DNA of 64,000 nucleotides, from the NCBI GenBank assembly GCA_013399305.1, contig VXAI01000015.1, forward strand, positions 4,794,845 to 4,858,844, written 5' to 3'. A model generated the notes under the pieces. That model worked only from the letters and a program-made list of their open reading frames with translations, did no database searches and had not been told where the DNA came from. Numbering within the stretch: the stretch's first letter is position 1; the number at the start of each line of letters is the position of its first letter. Of this stretch, positions 1-20,408 are shown piece after piece. Origin of the DNA: Rostratula benghalensis (taxonomy: Eukaryota; Chordata; Aves; Charadriiformes; Rostratulidae). The translations under genes were made by a program, and so were the position numbers.

Positions 1-6572
<6,572 letters not shown>

Positions 6573-6700
6573 TCAAATTTGCTTATGGATTCAAAGGGAC
6601 AATTACTGTAACTTTAGTGGATCTATGTGGTAAGCTAGAGACAAGCATTATTTCACGCAAAAAATATTTACGGTGTGGCTATATATTTACATGGAGATAA

Positions 6701-6714
6701 TTTTTTTTTTTTTT
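6701..6714. repeat. T14 homopolymer
   Basis: A run of 14 T on the plus strand lies about 160 bp upstream of the exon acceptor in gene direction, where it reads as A14. It is too far from the acceptor to be its pyrimidine tract. Confidence 0.95.
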
Positions 6715-8659
6715 AATGCATTACATTCACAAAAGAAAAGAAAATTCAGGCTTTAGTACCACCTTGCATTTATCTATGATAAACACTTTGTTGCACATGC
6801 ACACAAATATGCACAGGTGATGTACAAAGGGTTGTATGAAGCACAATTATTCATACTCCGTGAGGGAGTAGGAAGAGGAAGGTTCACAGAGCAGAAGCAA
6901 TGTTTGTTCCAGTAGCCACTTCACATGGCTCAACTGAGCTGCAGCAGTGCTTTGCCAATGCAGGGCAAATACATCAAGTGCTCATTGAACACTTTGACTA
7001 TCACCTGGATAAGAAATAAATAGGTTACTTGTCACTCCTATGCCATGTCTCACTTCTCTAATAAAACTTCAGAAATTTCACAACTGAAAGTCAAAGCCTT
7101 CCAAAAGCAACTCCATAAATAAATAGGGTGCTTTATAAACAATACTACCTGTTCACCTTCCCCACTCTTTCCCTGGTTATACCATCCCCTTCTAAACTTT
7201 CCATCCACTTAGAAACTTCTCTCCTGTCTTTCCAATCTTTCTGTTCAGTTCCAGCACACATAAGGTATTCAGTACTTTGGTATGGTCCACTGAACCACAG
7301 CCCCCGAAGGGCTGCTAATCACTGCCCCTGCAGGAACACTGGCCATGAGATCAAAGACAGTTTCTGGTCTACAGCCAAAGACAGAAATTGCTTTTCTAAG
7401 ACACACGCACCTAATTTCACTCTCTTCCTCCATCAGGAAACCTTGCTCTCATATTAGTATTTCTAGCCCTGTGGTCTACACCTCTATAATTTAATATTGA
7501 CACTATCTCAGCTTTCTAAGTTATTTAAAGACACAGGCACATCACAGGCTAGAAATGTTTCAACAAGGGCCAATATACAATTATGCACACAGAAAGAAAT
7601 TAGTGCATACTGGCCAATTTTAAGTTTCAGTTGAATATCAGATTCCTTTTGACCTAAACATTAGTTTTCTATTATAAAGTTTAACAACATACATTGTTGA
7701 AAGACAAAAGTGATTACCTAATTAGGGTAGACAGCAGCAGAGGTCAGTTAAAATACATGTGGATTACATAATGCTACTCACAACCCCTCTTTCTAAATCA
7801 TACCGAAGAGATTAACTATAGGCACAGAAGGTAAATGAATGTCAATGCATCTAGTGCTAGACTGTCTTTAGTATTTAAAAACAGACCTTGCCCTCAGACT
7901 TCTGTCAGTTCCAGTGTCTTTGGGGAATCCCACCAGAGTCAGAATTTAAGATTCTGTTTAAGTTCTCTTTAAAAAAAGTCAACAATAAGGGCAATGTATA
8001 ATGCACAGATTCATCTGAAACTCAGGAACACCTGAAGATCTCTAAAACCCCCTACAAAGAGACAGCTTTCTCACAAAGGCCTGCAGCTTGAGGATTTTTG
8101 CAAATAGTAGACTTGCTGGCCTTCTAGCATGGCTGGCTGCTAGCATGTTAATTATGCAGTCAAATTCAATTAAATGTTTTCTAATAATAACTAATCAATA
8201 CCTGTCATTACACCAAATGACTATTGCTGACAGACAACTTCACCACAGCCCTGTTGAGTGTGCACATAGTGCTACTCAGGGCTGGGAAAGTGAACGGCTT
8301 TGGAAGGCAGGTGTTAGGCAATTAAGAAAAAAGGAATGAAACAAACATTGAGAAGAGGGAAATCAGAGCTTTCAAAGGACGGCAGCCATACATTTGAAAT
8401 AAGGAATTAAGATGTGTTCGCTCATGCTTAATTCATGCACCACCACTGGATGGTAGAATTAGTTCTCCTAAATGAGCAAACTGCCATGACTGGACAAAAA
8501 TTAAAATGAAAAAATTAGAAGGTAAAAAGAGAAAAAGGTAAGAGGCCAGTCAACAAAAACACCAGCAAATAGCGAATTACCCCCACAGCACCTTCTCTGT
8601 CAAACAGACTCATATTTACAATATAATATCATTTTAACCCACTGTTACAATCCTGCAAG

Positions 8660-8679
8660 TCTCCAATGCTCTCCAATGC
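8660..8679. repeat. 10-bp perfect tandem duplication
   Basis: The unit TCTCCAATGC occurs twice in direct succession (8660-8669 and 8670-8679) with no mismatch. It is a simple local duplication. Confidence 0.9.
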
Positions 8680-10080
8680 ATTTCAATTCTGCTAGAAAGG
8701 AGACTACAAATGCCATCTCCTGAGCCGATTGATTTCCTCTTAGCTAAATCAAAATTCTGTTAGGGCTACATCCCTAAGTTCTTTAGCACCGAAATAAGGA
8801 ATGCAAAGAAGATCCACTTTAGACTACAGACCTTTCAAGAAAACAGCAAAGCCTACATATTTCTTCTGGCCCAGGAGCAGAACAGGAACCTGGTTTATTG
8901 AAACAGAAGCAGTTGGGTCTCACTTTCCTCTCTAAATCCCTTCACCTGCCCTGGATAAGCCTGCTGAGATTTGGTCAGCTTCCTGCAGCCCCGCAAAGAG
9001 CAGTCATTGACGTTTACCTGACAGATAGCACCGGTATTTTAAATAAACTTGGTTTGCTACACAAGAAGTCAGCTTCTTACTGGTTAGTTTGGCTACAGAA
9101 TTTGACTTAGTGAATCATCAGAATTCCTTTATTAGGTGTCCTCTTGTCTCAGACCAAGAGCCTTGTAATATTAGAGGGGCAGCAAGCTCTAATTAAAGAA
9201 AGCACATAAGCACTTCTTTGAATATTAAGCATTAATTGACTTAAGCACATAGGTACATTTTGCTGAAGTGTTTCCATGATTGGAGATACTCTAGATTTGG
9301 CCATTGGACTATTGCAGGTGAGGGAATAGCTTTGGCTTTGCTAGACCTGCAAAAACCAGAAATAAACTCAGCAGGCTGCAGAGAAAAGTGAAGTCCTCTG
9401 ATTTTAGTGGAGGATCTATGCTTGAAACATAACAGCTGTTTTTCAGCAGTTCCAAGGACTTTTGTTATAGGACATTATCCTCGGACAGACAGTGATCTCA
9501 TTTTTGCAGGCAGTGGATGAGGTATGTAGGACTTGGCCTAATACTAAGAAAAACAGCCATACAACTTCTGCTTTACTAAGCTGAAAACAAATGTGGTCAG
9601 ACTGACAGCAAAAAGAAGAAAAAGCTTTGCTTTTTTATTGCAGTCTAAAGATTTCCACCCACTTTCATACTGTACATAATGGAGTGCTGTATTTCTATAG
9701 TGATGACTATACTTTAGACCATTTATTAAAGCACTTTAAGCTTTTTACTGATAAAATTGGTAGTTAAAATTGTCCATTTCATTTTAGAATCTCAACCATG
9801 TGCATCAGCAACTACGGGCCATCATTTAAGGGATCCGTTCTATACTCTTAATCTCTACCCAATAACCTTCATGTGCTGGTATAATTAATTACCAATGTTT
9901 CCAGAGAACATTTTTGTATGCTTGATCAGCTCAGCTGGAGAGTCCTTTAATTTATCAGAGAATCTATTTATACAAGATGCCAAGACTTTCCTGAGTTTCA
10001 TATCACAAGTTATTATTTTAAATAATCATTATGCATAAGATCACATTGTCTACCTGAAAAATAAAATCCTGCCTATTAGG

Positions 10081-10111
<31 letters not shown>

Positions 10112-10112
10112 G
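10081..10112. repeat. A15 run followed by purine-rich GGAAAAAAGAAAAGAAG
   Basis: Fifteen A are followed by a pure A/G stretch. It could be an old poly(A) tail or simple slippage. No retroposon body or target-site duplication is recognised beside it. Confidence 0.9.
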
Positions 10113-11592
10113 CCACATCTATCAGTGCTTTCAGGTGTTGCAGAACTGTTTTTTCCACTTTAAACTTTTTTCTGCTCAATCACTGGAACACATTTCCAGA
10201 GGTTCATGTTACAGCAAGGTGTAAATGTAAGTGTTTTACCCTTATGACAGTATCTGTTGTGGGAGCAATATTTTACTGCCAGTTCAGCTATTCATGCTGA
10301 ATACTACAGGCACAAGTGTGTCAGTAAAATGGAACTGGGTCTCTGTGATAGAGGCACTCTCAGCATGTTTATGCAACTATAACCTACTCAGATCATGGAA
10401 CTGGACCTTCCACAAACAGTTTAGTCAAATGGTGTAAATATCCTCAGAAAACCCTAGATGCTTCATCTACGAGTCCTGATCCTTAAAGAAAGCTTCTTGT
10501 TGACATTCCAATTGGGTTCAAATTAAGTGAAACTCCCATTTCACAAGGGCTTTTACAAACTGAAATAGAAACCCAAGAATACAAGCAAGGGTGAGAAAGG
10601 AAGTGCACAAACGTTGTTTCTATACTGAAGACGAATTCCAATTACAGCAGGCCTGTACTTACAAGTAGGCAGTAAGTGCTTTACCGTTCTAGATTATCAA
10701 ACAAGAGTTACAACTTGTCTGGAGGTGAAGTCTAGCATGGAAAAGATTAGGAACCATCAAACAAAAGCCAGTACTAGCCAAGAACAAAAGTTAAAGCTTA
10801 CAAGTAATTATTCCTCCTTTGTAACAGCCTGGTGACTTTTTAATCCTTCTTCTGGCATTATATGCTTCTGCAGCACTTCATCTGAACCCAAACAGACATC
10901 TGTTAAGCACATCACTGGCTCCAGTGTGACAGTCTAGCTCAAATTCCTTTAACCTAGCAAGTCCATTTTTGGAGCTGGATATGAAATGGTGAATTCTGAT
11001 CTCTTATTATTTCTTGTATTCCAGCATAACAGGAATTTTCTTTGGTGGGGATTTCATATGGAGCTGGAGCCCTGGGTGCTGAATTCACTGGAAGAGTCAT
11101 AAAGCTTAATATTTTTAAGCCATTCTTTTATGGGGTTGGTTTGAAACAACTTTCTTTTGGATGGGGAATTAAGGGTTTAGATTGTGGGTGGGAGATTACT
11201 GGACAATGGCCACATATCTTCACTGAGTGATGTTCGATGAGCCATTGAGCCTTCAAGGAAACCATCTGCTTGTCCCCTCAGCCAGAAGGCTCCTAGCCAG
11301 GGAAAGCCAGTGAGATGCAGAAGACATCTGCCTATGCAAGGGAGTAATGTGAGAAGCTTTCTCCGTACCTCTGCACCTTGTATGGTCCTCAGAAAGGAAC
11401 ATTTGTAATTACTCCTTCCAGGAAGGAAACAATATGAAATTCAGTAGACAAATTTCTGTCCCTCCGTCTTCTCTTATTACCCTCGCACATCAGTACAGCT
11501 GAAGCTTCCACCAAGAATTCTGTAAGGCAGGATCTTCTCCTCTGTTTTTATAACAGCTTTACCGACTGCCCTGTTCCTCCATTCCTAAATGC

Positions 11593-11624
11593 NNNNNNNN
11601 NNNNNNNNNNNNNNNNNNNNNNNN
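11593..11624. other. Assembly gap (32 N)
   Basis: A run of 32 unknown bases follows a moderately C-rich stretch and precedes CCCCC. The true length may differ from 32. Any feature crossing this point cannot be judged. Confidence 0.99.
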
Positions 11625-14600
11625 CCCCCAATTTCCATACCACTAGAGTTCTAAGAAAAAACCCTAATACTAATTTACAGCACCACTACCACCTAAAAGT
11701 CTGCAAATCCTGTAAATATTATCTCTCTTCTTTACAAGGACTCCCATTCCCATGCTGTCCCTTCACCCAGAGAGGCTAACTTTACTATAAGTGCATGATA
11801 CAAACCATCCTCACATCCCCACCATTGAATTCTGTTCTGTGACTCCACCTTCAACTACAAACCTGTCCTGCTATTGCACAGCAAATCCCATGTTGCAGGA
11901 AATAGAGAACAGAAAAAGAATAAAAGTAGAAAAGATGCACTTAAACCAACACAGATGTCTCCTTCACCACATAATGTCAATAGCTATGTTTTCTAGTTAA
12001 TTTTCCCTTGTTTTTTTTTATACTGATACCATATTTAGTGACTTCAGAGCATACAAAAACTTTGTAGTGAGTATTTTGCTTAGAAGTAGAGCTCAGCAAA
12101 TACAAGAATTAAGTGCCTGAACATTAATTTAGGCTTCAGAACAAACCTAGCTGTACTCTCATCCCCCTCCAAGTTCCCTCTTCTTAATATCTAGGAAAAG
12201 GAACTTAAAGCCAAACAAGCTCAAATTGAGAATATAGAACATATTGTTAACTGTGAAGTTGATTAATCACTGCAACAAACCACAGAAGGGAGCAATGGTT
12301 TATCCATGTCTTGACATCAAAACTGGATTCCTTTCTGAAAGGTACTCTTCTCTCAGCACAAGTTACTATACTAATGTTACTGAACTATTAGTTCTATGGC
12401 TATTAAATACATAAATAAATTGGAGAATCTACATGACAATGTAATTACAGAAGCCATGGTTTTTTTATTTCTCATGCTTGCCCATTAGATATGCTTTGTC
12501 ATCAGTGAGAGAACAGAGAGACTCTGACTAATTGCACATAGGCAATGTCAAGTATCAAATGCTTATGGTGAATTTAAAAATAAATGGTGGAAACAAATCT
12601 CTCAAAGAAATCCATATAGCAAAATGCTGTGGGAAGTTGTAGCCTATTCTCAAATATTCTGGGAGCACCAATGAGGGCAATTTTGTGAAAAAAATGATTG
12701 GTAACTAAATTATTTTTTCAGTAGTTTTCAGAATCCAGGTTTCATTAAATAGACTTGAAGTCCAAGGATAAGTTTATAACTGTGTATTTTATTGATTGCT
12801 CTGGGATGGTATATTCCTATTCACATACATGGGAGCACACACCTTTGGCAATCAACTAGACATATTTTAGGCCCAGATGTAGATGGAACCTTACTTAGTC
12901 AAGATCAAAGTTCAATTAAACCACATCCACATAAAGATTATCAGGAGACGCTATAATCAGTTATTTTGAATAAATTTCCTTTTTCATTTCAGTGGGACAG
13001 GTCAACTTATTTCATTCAGTAAATTGTTAATGAAAAACTGCAATAATGTTCTATTAAATAGGCTTGTCTCACATACTGAGAGTACATCCTTAATGAAGTT
13101 ATACTTTGTATCTTACTCCAGCCAAAATCTTCACTAAATCTCAACTGACATTTGTGGATTTAGTACAGAAATGAACGCTTCCCTGGTTCTTCTCCAGCAG
13201 AGGTAGAACATAGGGTTTTCAGAACTTTCAAGAAAATTACAAAAGTACCTAAAACAATGAACAAAGTTACACCAGGAAACTTCTGCACTTCTTTAAAGTA
13301 GAGAAACAAAGGGACAGTCACTGAAGCTAAATGATGGGAATTCAAAGTGCATTTGGAAAAAAAAAAAGGTTCCATATAGTGTGTGATTAGATGATAGGGT
13401 TTATTGCCAGGGAGGAGGGCACAGAGGCCAAGAACTTATGCCTACTTAAACTGACAATTTGAATGTTTGAAAAGATACACAGACCATCAAGTGTTGTGTC
13501 ATTAGCTACATGTAAAACTCCTTGTATTAATCTATAGAAAAAAAGGATTAGACCTCTGAATTAGAAAGCATTATCCAACATCTGTCAGGTTGTTCCATTT
13601 TCCTCAAGATTATTGACACAAGAGACGTGTGTGTAAATGACAGATAGCTGATTTGTGATGTGCAATCTTTTCACAAACAGAAAGGAGAGTCTAATTTGCA
13701 AACAGAAGGAGAACTCTCAGAAAACTGCACATCAGAAACATTTCCAATCTTGAAGTGACAGTCTATAAGCCCAAATTTTTAATGGTTGCAGTTCTATATA
13801 TCTCACCCTTTGACTGTAGAAATTCCAAAATACCCTTTCATTGCAAACCTATCTCTATCACCCTCAGTTCATATAACTGAGGCATGTTACTCAAAGACCA
13901 TCTGACATTCAGGACTGAAATCTATAAACTGTTTCCTCAGACTGGTTGATGACCTTAAAAGTCTGTAAAACAACAGTGTATATGCAAAGGTCAGTGAAGG
14001 TTTCAGAAATCACTCCCACTCCCAGAGCTGACATTACCAATTGTCTGTACTGCTGAGGCCATCTGATGTATTTAAGCTAGTTTACTGTTTAGAATCAAAG
14101 GTAAATATCTGGAACTTGATTTTCCACTAATGAAAGCTTTTGTTAAGTGATAAGGTTTAGAAAACTTCTATATCGACACCATTCAAGTATTCAGACTTTT
14201 TTCCCCTTGCCAGAAGCTGCAAATGTCAGTGTCCTGTGAGCAACGTACAGTAGGTAAAATGTCATATGATGGCCTTTCGTTCCAATGCTGTTTGCCTCAT
14301 TGTGGTAAACTCCACAGATTCTGCATTCACTCTTTGTGTCAGCACTAGAAGTCCAAAGCAAATAACACTTAGGCTGATTTTGTCTGGTAGCTGTAGAGAA
14401 AAGAGGAGAAGGAATTAGGGCACCAGAGGTCATGCCCAACTCCATCGAAAGCATATGGTAGCCATAGGATACCTCTGCAGTCCAGTTTCTCTAGTGGTGA
14501 AATGAGAGAAGCTTGTAATTAAAAGGCACATTGAGGTCATTGGACAAAAAACTAGGTAAAATATTGTCTTTTTAAATTACTATAATTTTTTTGTTTAAAG

Positions 14601-15177
14601 TGGGGAAAAACCACCCCAGTGGAAGTCACAAAACAGGGAATAAGTAGACAATACAGTCAGGATTTTCTAAATTAACTAGCAACTTTTCAGAGATCTGGAC
14701 TGTTTGACTCCCACTTGCTGAACAGGTCTAATTTTCATGGGAGTACAATTATGGGAAAGACAGAGGATGTCTCAGATTTAGCCCTACAAGATGGCTCACA
14801 AAAACCCCACATAGAATTTTAAACCTTGGTCAGAATGCCACAATGATCACCTACACAAATACTACAGTCACATTCTCTTCTATGTATATATTTTTTTTTA
14901 TTAATGAAGTGTCATAAATATGGGAACACATAAGATGTAAGTTGCAAATATGAAACAAATAGTTCTGGCCTCGGCAATGTATCAATTCCTTGTCCTGTGT
15001 CTCTTTCTATAGTTTTTAATAGCACTGTGCTTTCCTCTGCTGTTTAAGTCTTTGTTAGATGCTGATAGGCACTCACTCCTCTGTTCAGACATTAAATTGC
15101 TTTACACAGGCTCCTTGTTTAAAAAGATTAGGGTCCTAGAGCATGAATGGTGCAATTTGCTCAGCACTCTCTGCTAC

Positions 15178-15202
15178 CACACACACACACAAAAAAAAAA
15201 AA
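15178..15202. repeat. Compound microsatellite (CA)n then A12
   Basis: About six and a half CA units run directly into twelve A. It is a small compound microsatellite and probably length-variable between individuals. Confidence 0.95.
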
Positions 15203-16202
15203 TCAGCAAGAACCATGCATACAAATCTCAGTATGAGGAGTGCTCAGATCTGTGCAGGGTGGAGCTTTCAGCTACATAGGTGTAGAAAAAAGACACAGAG
15301 GGTTCAATAAATTACTTGCAATGCTTTTCCCTTTACCACACAGTAGGAAAAAGGGAGAATAATTTCTCTGGTAAATAGGTACAGTTAATTAAAAATAGAG
15401 CCAAACAACAACACAAACAACAGGACTTTGTATTACATTAGGGTCAAAAGGCCCACACTGAGATTCAGTCTCCATTGTGCTCTGCATTACACAAGTATAA
15501 GAGATATTACCCAAAGAGCTAGGTATAACCTGATAGCAAGTAAGTCCAAGGCTGAAAATTAAAAAAATATTTTTTTACCATCAGTTTCAAACCAGACTTT
15601 CCCTAGGGTTAATAATATACTTTTAGCATACATCTCGACATGTTCATAACTGGTGTCTCACATTTCAGGGTCTGTGTTCTCAGGGTCCTAGACTCTCCCA
15701 TCAAATAAACCCCTTCCAGATCTACCATCCCACTTCAGCAGTTAGATACACAACAGATGGAAGAATTTTTCCCACCATCTAGATAAGAAACTGAGGCAGT
15801 GTAACTAAAGTCAGCTTTCCAGGGGTTTCTATCAAACTAAGCACAAAAGTCAGACATCTTTAGACTCATTTGATGTTGTTATCCACAAATTCAATTCTTC
15901 CATTTCCAAATCTTCTTTAAACATGGACTGATAAAAAACATGTCAGAAGCAGGATGATTCTTTTTTTAGAGGCTGGCCAATTTAAACTTGCTCCCACAAG
16001 CAGGGAAAAATCCCATGCACTCCAATAGGAATACTTGTGAAAAACATTCAATGGGAAATCTGTGAAAAGAGTTGAAGATTTGGGCATTGCAGCTGAGAAA
16101 GACTGGCTTTCAAGATCATATATTTAAGATACACCATGAAACCCCACACTACTGGAAAAGCAGAAATAAGCTTTTAGTGCTATTTGTTATTCCTTAACAC
16201 AA

Positions 16203-16292
16203 AACGGCCTACGTTTTAAAGGCAACCTGAGTTACCTTCAGGCTCAATAATGTCCTGACTGCCACGTGGTTTCTCTGACGCTTTATCACGTG
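16203..16292. promoter_or_regulatory. CpG-retaining block with paired CACGTG E-boxes
   Basis: Two CACGTGG motifs (cores at 16263-16268 and 16287-16292) lie 24 bp apart, with three further CpGs (16205, about 16212, 16280) in the same 90 bp, although the surrounding intron is CpG-poor. CACGTG is the core for USF, MYC/MAX, CLOCK and MITF/TFE-type bHLH factors. The second copy, TCACGTG, is MITF/TFE-like. Regulatory function is inferred. Confidence 0.3.
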
Positions 16293-17240
16293 GTGCAGAG
16301 TTTTCTGTGCTCCAGACTATGCACTGGCAATCCTTAAATACCACTGACACAGCAAAAGCCCTCCTGGATAGCAGTTTCATTTCAAGTAACACTTTCCTTA
16401 GTCCTGTCATCATAATGAGAACGTTTACACACCACCACCGATAACTAACTGAGGGGGTATTTGAGTTGGATTAGTGGTACTTTTAAACAACTGCCTTCAA
16501 TAAAACTTCAGCTTCCTATCATATGGTCTTTAGGGAGTTTTACTTTTCAGAGGAAGAAAAATCTTATTGCAAAAACTATTTCCATGGTCCTACCCAGTAC
16601 TTTTGTACATTCCTTGTTTTGTTTGTCACATAAAAAAGATTTTGATGACTGCCTGAAGCAATGCCCCACCACGCAGCAACTGTGCTGGTTTGCATTCTGA
16701 GAAGATAGAACACAGCGGATGACAGATAACTCCAACCAGCTGCATGTGGCAGGCAAAGCAGGAGACAGTTGCACTACTCTGCATGTGTATCAGGTGAAAG
16801 CAAAGCAAGACAGTTTAAGAAGGTAATACAATGTAAGAGTCTTACCGTTAATGTATGAACCTTGGCAAGACAAGGTAGCAAACACTTTCAAGATGAGCCT
16901 GTCAACTTTTGTGAGCGGTAACTAAGTGCCTCAATCCCCACTACCTGGCATTTTCAGGAATCTATACAAATTTGGCTTAAAACATCCAATTTCTGGAGAA
17001 AAAGACCATGGAAGTACTGACTTACGTTAGCTTTAATGTTGCAGAATTTCACCTTTAGAAAAGCATCAGCATTGGTACAAACCAATCAAGTTCCAAAAAA
17101 AGTCAGAAAAATTGCTGCATGCTACAATACCAGTGCCTCAGCCCCAAAGATTATTCTCTAATTGCTCCCTGAAAAAAGGGTTATTATTTATAGGAAAATT
17201 TAATATAAGAGCAAAGACAGATACTTAACGTTCTTCACTC

Positions 17241-17254
17241 CCTCCTCCTCCTCC
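17241..17254. repeat. Short (CCT)n triplet run
   Basis: CCT is repeated four times and followed by CC, giving a pyrimidine-only stretch on the plus strand and a purine-only one on the gene strand. Confidence 0.85.
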
Positions 17255-17284
17255 ATGGAGAAATTTGGAACAGTAACAGACGTA

Positions 17285-17338
17285 ATGCATGCATATTTTT
17301 AAGACTTGCATGTCTTAAATACTTGCATGCATGCATGC
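17285..17338. repeat. Hairpin flanked by ATGCAT alternating tracts
   Basis: An inverted repeat TTTAAGAC (17298-17305)/GTCTTAAA (17312-17319) with loop TTGCAT lies between ATGCATGCAT (17285-17294) and TGCATGCATGCATGC (17324-17338). The loop itself repeats the TGCAT core. The flanks are alternating purine-pyrimidine and self-complementary. Confidence 0.75.
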
Positions 17339-17708
17339 TGCGACTTAAAACATGCCAGAATATCCCAATATCCTGCCTACAACCCTGCTAATCATCTCCA
17401 TTTCAGAAATGCAATGTGGATTTATGAGGAGATTAATTGATAAATGAGGCTGAGGGGGTGGGTATAGGTTTGCCCATCCAGGAAATGAACTCAGCATCAC
17501 CTTTAACCTCCAAGTAATTCTTTGTCACAGAGCACAAAGCAACTCATCATACCAGAACAGCAGTAGGACAGAAACCAAGCAGAAATCTATCTGTTAAACA
17601 CCTTCTTTCCCAGGGATTAATTAAAAGAGATGGTTAAAACACTGGTGTTATTGAAATAATAGCACCTCTAAGGCCTGATTTTAAAGCGATCTCCTAAATG
17701 GTGACCTA

Positions 17709-17723
17709 GCTGCTGCTGCTGCT
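17709..17723. repeat. (GCT)5 triplet run
   Basis: Five perfect GCT units. The run is short and non-coding as far as I can see. Confidence 0.9.
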
Positions 17724-20390
17724 AACAGAGCAAAGGCCAGTGGATACTGGGGTGAGCAGCTGCTCCCCAAACCTTAAATTCCTCTCTCTCAAGTATCCTG
17801 TCCTGACTCAAAACCCTTAAGGCAGCAGCCCAGCTCTCCACAGCAGCCACTGCATGGCCCATTTGGTCACTACTGGTACGGAAGTGGGAAGGAAGAAGGT
17901 CGTTAAGCCCCAGTCCCTGCATCTGCTGAAGTTCAGCCATTCTGTAATCTTTTCTCTCCAGTTTATCTGCGACAGAGAAGTGAGTGGGTGAAGAAACAGA
18001 AGGAAGGGCAAAGCACTACAATGCTTGCGGTGTTAGTACTGGATATGGAAAAGTCTACAGGAATGAGATCCAGAAGGAGGAATCCTCCAGATGGATGCAA
18101 GCAGACCTCACAGAATGCTAAATCAGCGATAAAATGGAGAAGATTACTTATGTACATGTGTTTAATTCCATTTTTACTGTTTAAGGTAGAGGATGATTTA
18201 GAAGTCCCTCTAATGTCTCTTACTTGCTCTAATTGTCTTGGTATAATCAGCCTCAAAAGGGTCAAACCAAAACAAACCATCTGTGCCATACCTGGAGAAA
18301 GTGTCTGGGAGAAGACAGTTTTGGAATTAGAATGCAGAAGCTAATGAGACCAAACTCTTATTTCCAAGAAAAAGTTTGTACCAAAGGAATTAATTCAGAA
18401 GGCAAAAAACAAACCATGCCTAAGATGAAGATACCTTGCAAGAACCTGAATCCAGTGTACAAAGCAGAGCAGTCTGGTGAGTCCTCAAGAATGAATGATG
18501 AAGCACACTATGGAACAAGGCAGAGTTGCCCTGCAAATCTCTGAAGGTACAATAAAGCAAATTATATTTTCTGGGGCTGAAAACAGAATCCTTTTCTAAG
18601 AATCCTACCTTACTGTAGCTTCTCAAGTGTCCTTAAAGTCATTGGCAAAGACAAATGATGATGATGGATGCAAGTTTATTATGCTGAATGTCGCAAAACT
18701 GCACAGAGCAAATGACTTGTACCATCTTTCTGAAAGGTTGAATGTATCATGCTCCTAAAGTGCTGTTGCTCAAGAATCAGTGTGACCTCCCTGCAAATCA
18801 ATGAAATGAAATATACATCCTGCAAGTACTATTTTTGTCCTTTCCTGATATAACTTCCAAACCTTCCTCCTCCCCATGCCCCTGTTACAGATCCCTAATT
18901 CACACAGCTAAAAAACACAGACTGCCTCCTACAATTTTTTCCAACAGGTGCAGTCCTTAAAGATAAAATTAATTTTACCCTTTCTTTGACAATCATCTTC
19001 ATTCAACCAGGCTCCTAAGAGAAATTAATGAGTGCTTGTTGAGTAAGTTTACATAAGATCTCCTCAGGATTTATGTTATTAAGCATTAGGAGTGTTTTAA
19101 TCTGCCCTCTAAGGGGCAGAGAAGCTGATGTGACTGGCTAAAGATGCCTCAATACAATGAATGCCGTCCACTCACTACTGGCAGCATGGGCTGCACTAAC
19201 ACCCTGTTGGCTTTGCAACAGGCAACCGCTTTGACTCTGGTGACAGCAGCAGAGACTGGAGTTACAGCTGAATAACAGCCACTGATTTGATCAGAAGCAT
19301 TCAGGGCTCTGTTGTTAGCAAGGTGCTGTGAGACCAAGGCATACCAAAGTCCAAGAGGCTGCAAGACCCTGGCTTTGAGCACAGCTTTCCACTGTGCCCT
19401 ACAGTGACCCTGAGCCACCACACACGTTGTCCCTACTGTCAGCAGCCGTGACTTTGTGCTAACGCATGGGAGAGAGGGAGGTACAGTAACAAAGAAACAA
19501 GGCCGTCGCATGCTTCTGTACACCCATGGGTATTTTCTCATATTGATCTGTACTGCTCCCCGACTGCTCATTCCCAGACAGTGTTTCGCAGAAAAGTCTC
19601 TCTGCCCTAGGGATTTCATCACTCACTGGAAACTCAAATTCCTAGCGGACTCCACTACCACAGCTTGGCCTATACTATCTGATATAGGCTCCTTTGGCAT
19701 TCAGAGAAAAATTCCTTTGCTAGTTCTTACTTACATAAAATAAATAGTATAGTTCTTTATGTAATAACAATAGTATGTATCATCATAATGAGATATATAC
19801 TTGTGCAAGCATGCATGCAATAAATTTACAATTCATTTTTTGATGGTAAAATGTAAATCCAATTCTTGAATTAACTCTCACACTGACTAGTCATGTCACG
19901 TCTGAGCGAATAAAAAGCCAGATACGTTCTCCCTGCTGTAACTTTACCAAAGCCAGATGTCTTGCATCAAAAAAGACTGTAGTCTACCACCACTATTGGA
20001 TCAAGACAATAGGATGTCAGCAGTGATTGAAGATGTCTATGTCTTCTAGACACACAAGAACAAACAAAACCCTTATGTTGGATGAAGGGTTAGGTAAAAT
20101 TCACTGCCAAATTTTGTCTCCTTCATTGGTTAACAAAAAGACAAGACTCAGATTAATTAAAAGAAAAAGTGAACTATTAATATACTGACCAGTTTACAGT
20201 GCCTATCCTTTTGACTCCAGGGAAAGTTAGCCGGCTAAAGCTGACTGGTAAGAGAGCCACTATGTCATGCAAATTCAAGAACTTTAATTAGAATTATTTT
20301 TGCTTTCAGTAAAGGAATAAGGCAAATACCACCCTGGACTCCCACAGTACTATATTAACACTTGTCAGCTGAAGGGCTTTTGGACTGCCC

Positions 20391-20408
20391 TTTTTTTTTT
20401 TTTTTTTT
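20391..20408. repeat. T18 homopolymer
   Basis: Eighteen T follow GCCC and precede CTCTTATATTT. On the gene strand it is an A-run. No adjacent element is recognised. Confidence 0.95.

Noticed and set aside
17963..18544. Overlapping open frames of 103-118 codons on both strands
   Set aside because: Frames open on both strands with no conserved motif indicate a local shortage of stop codons rather than a gene.
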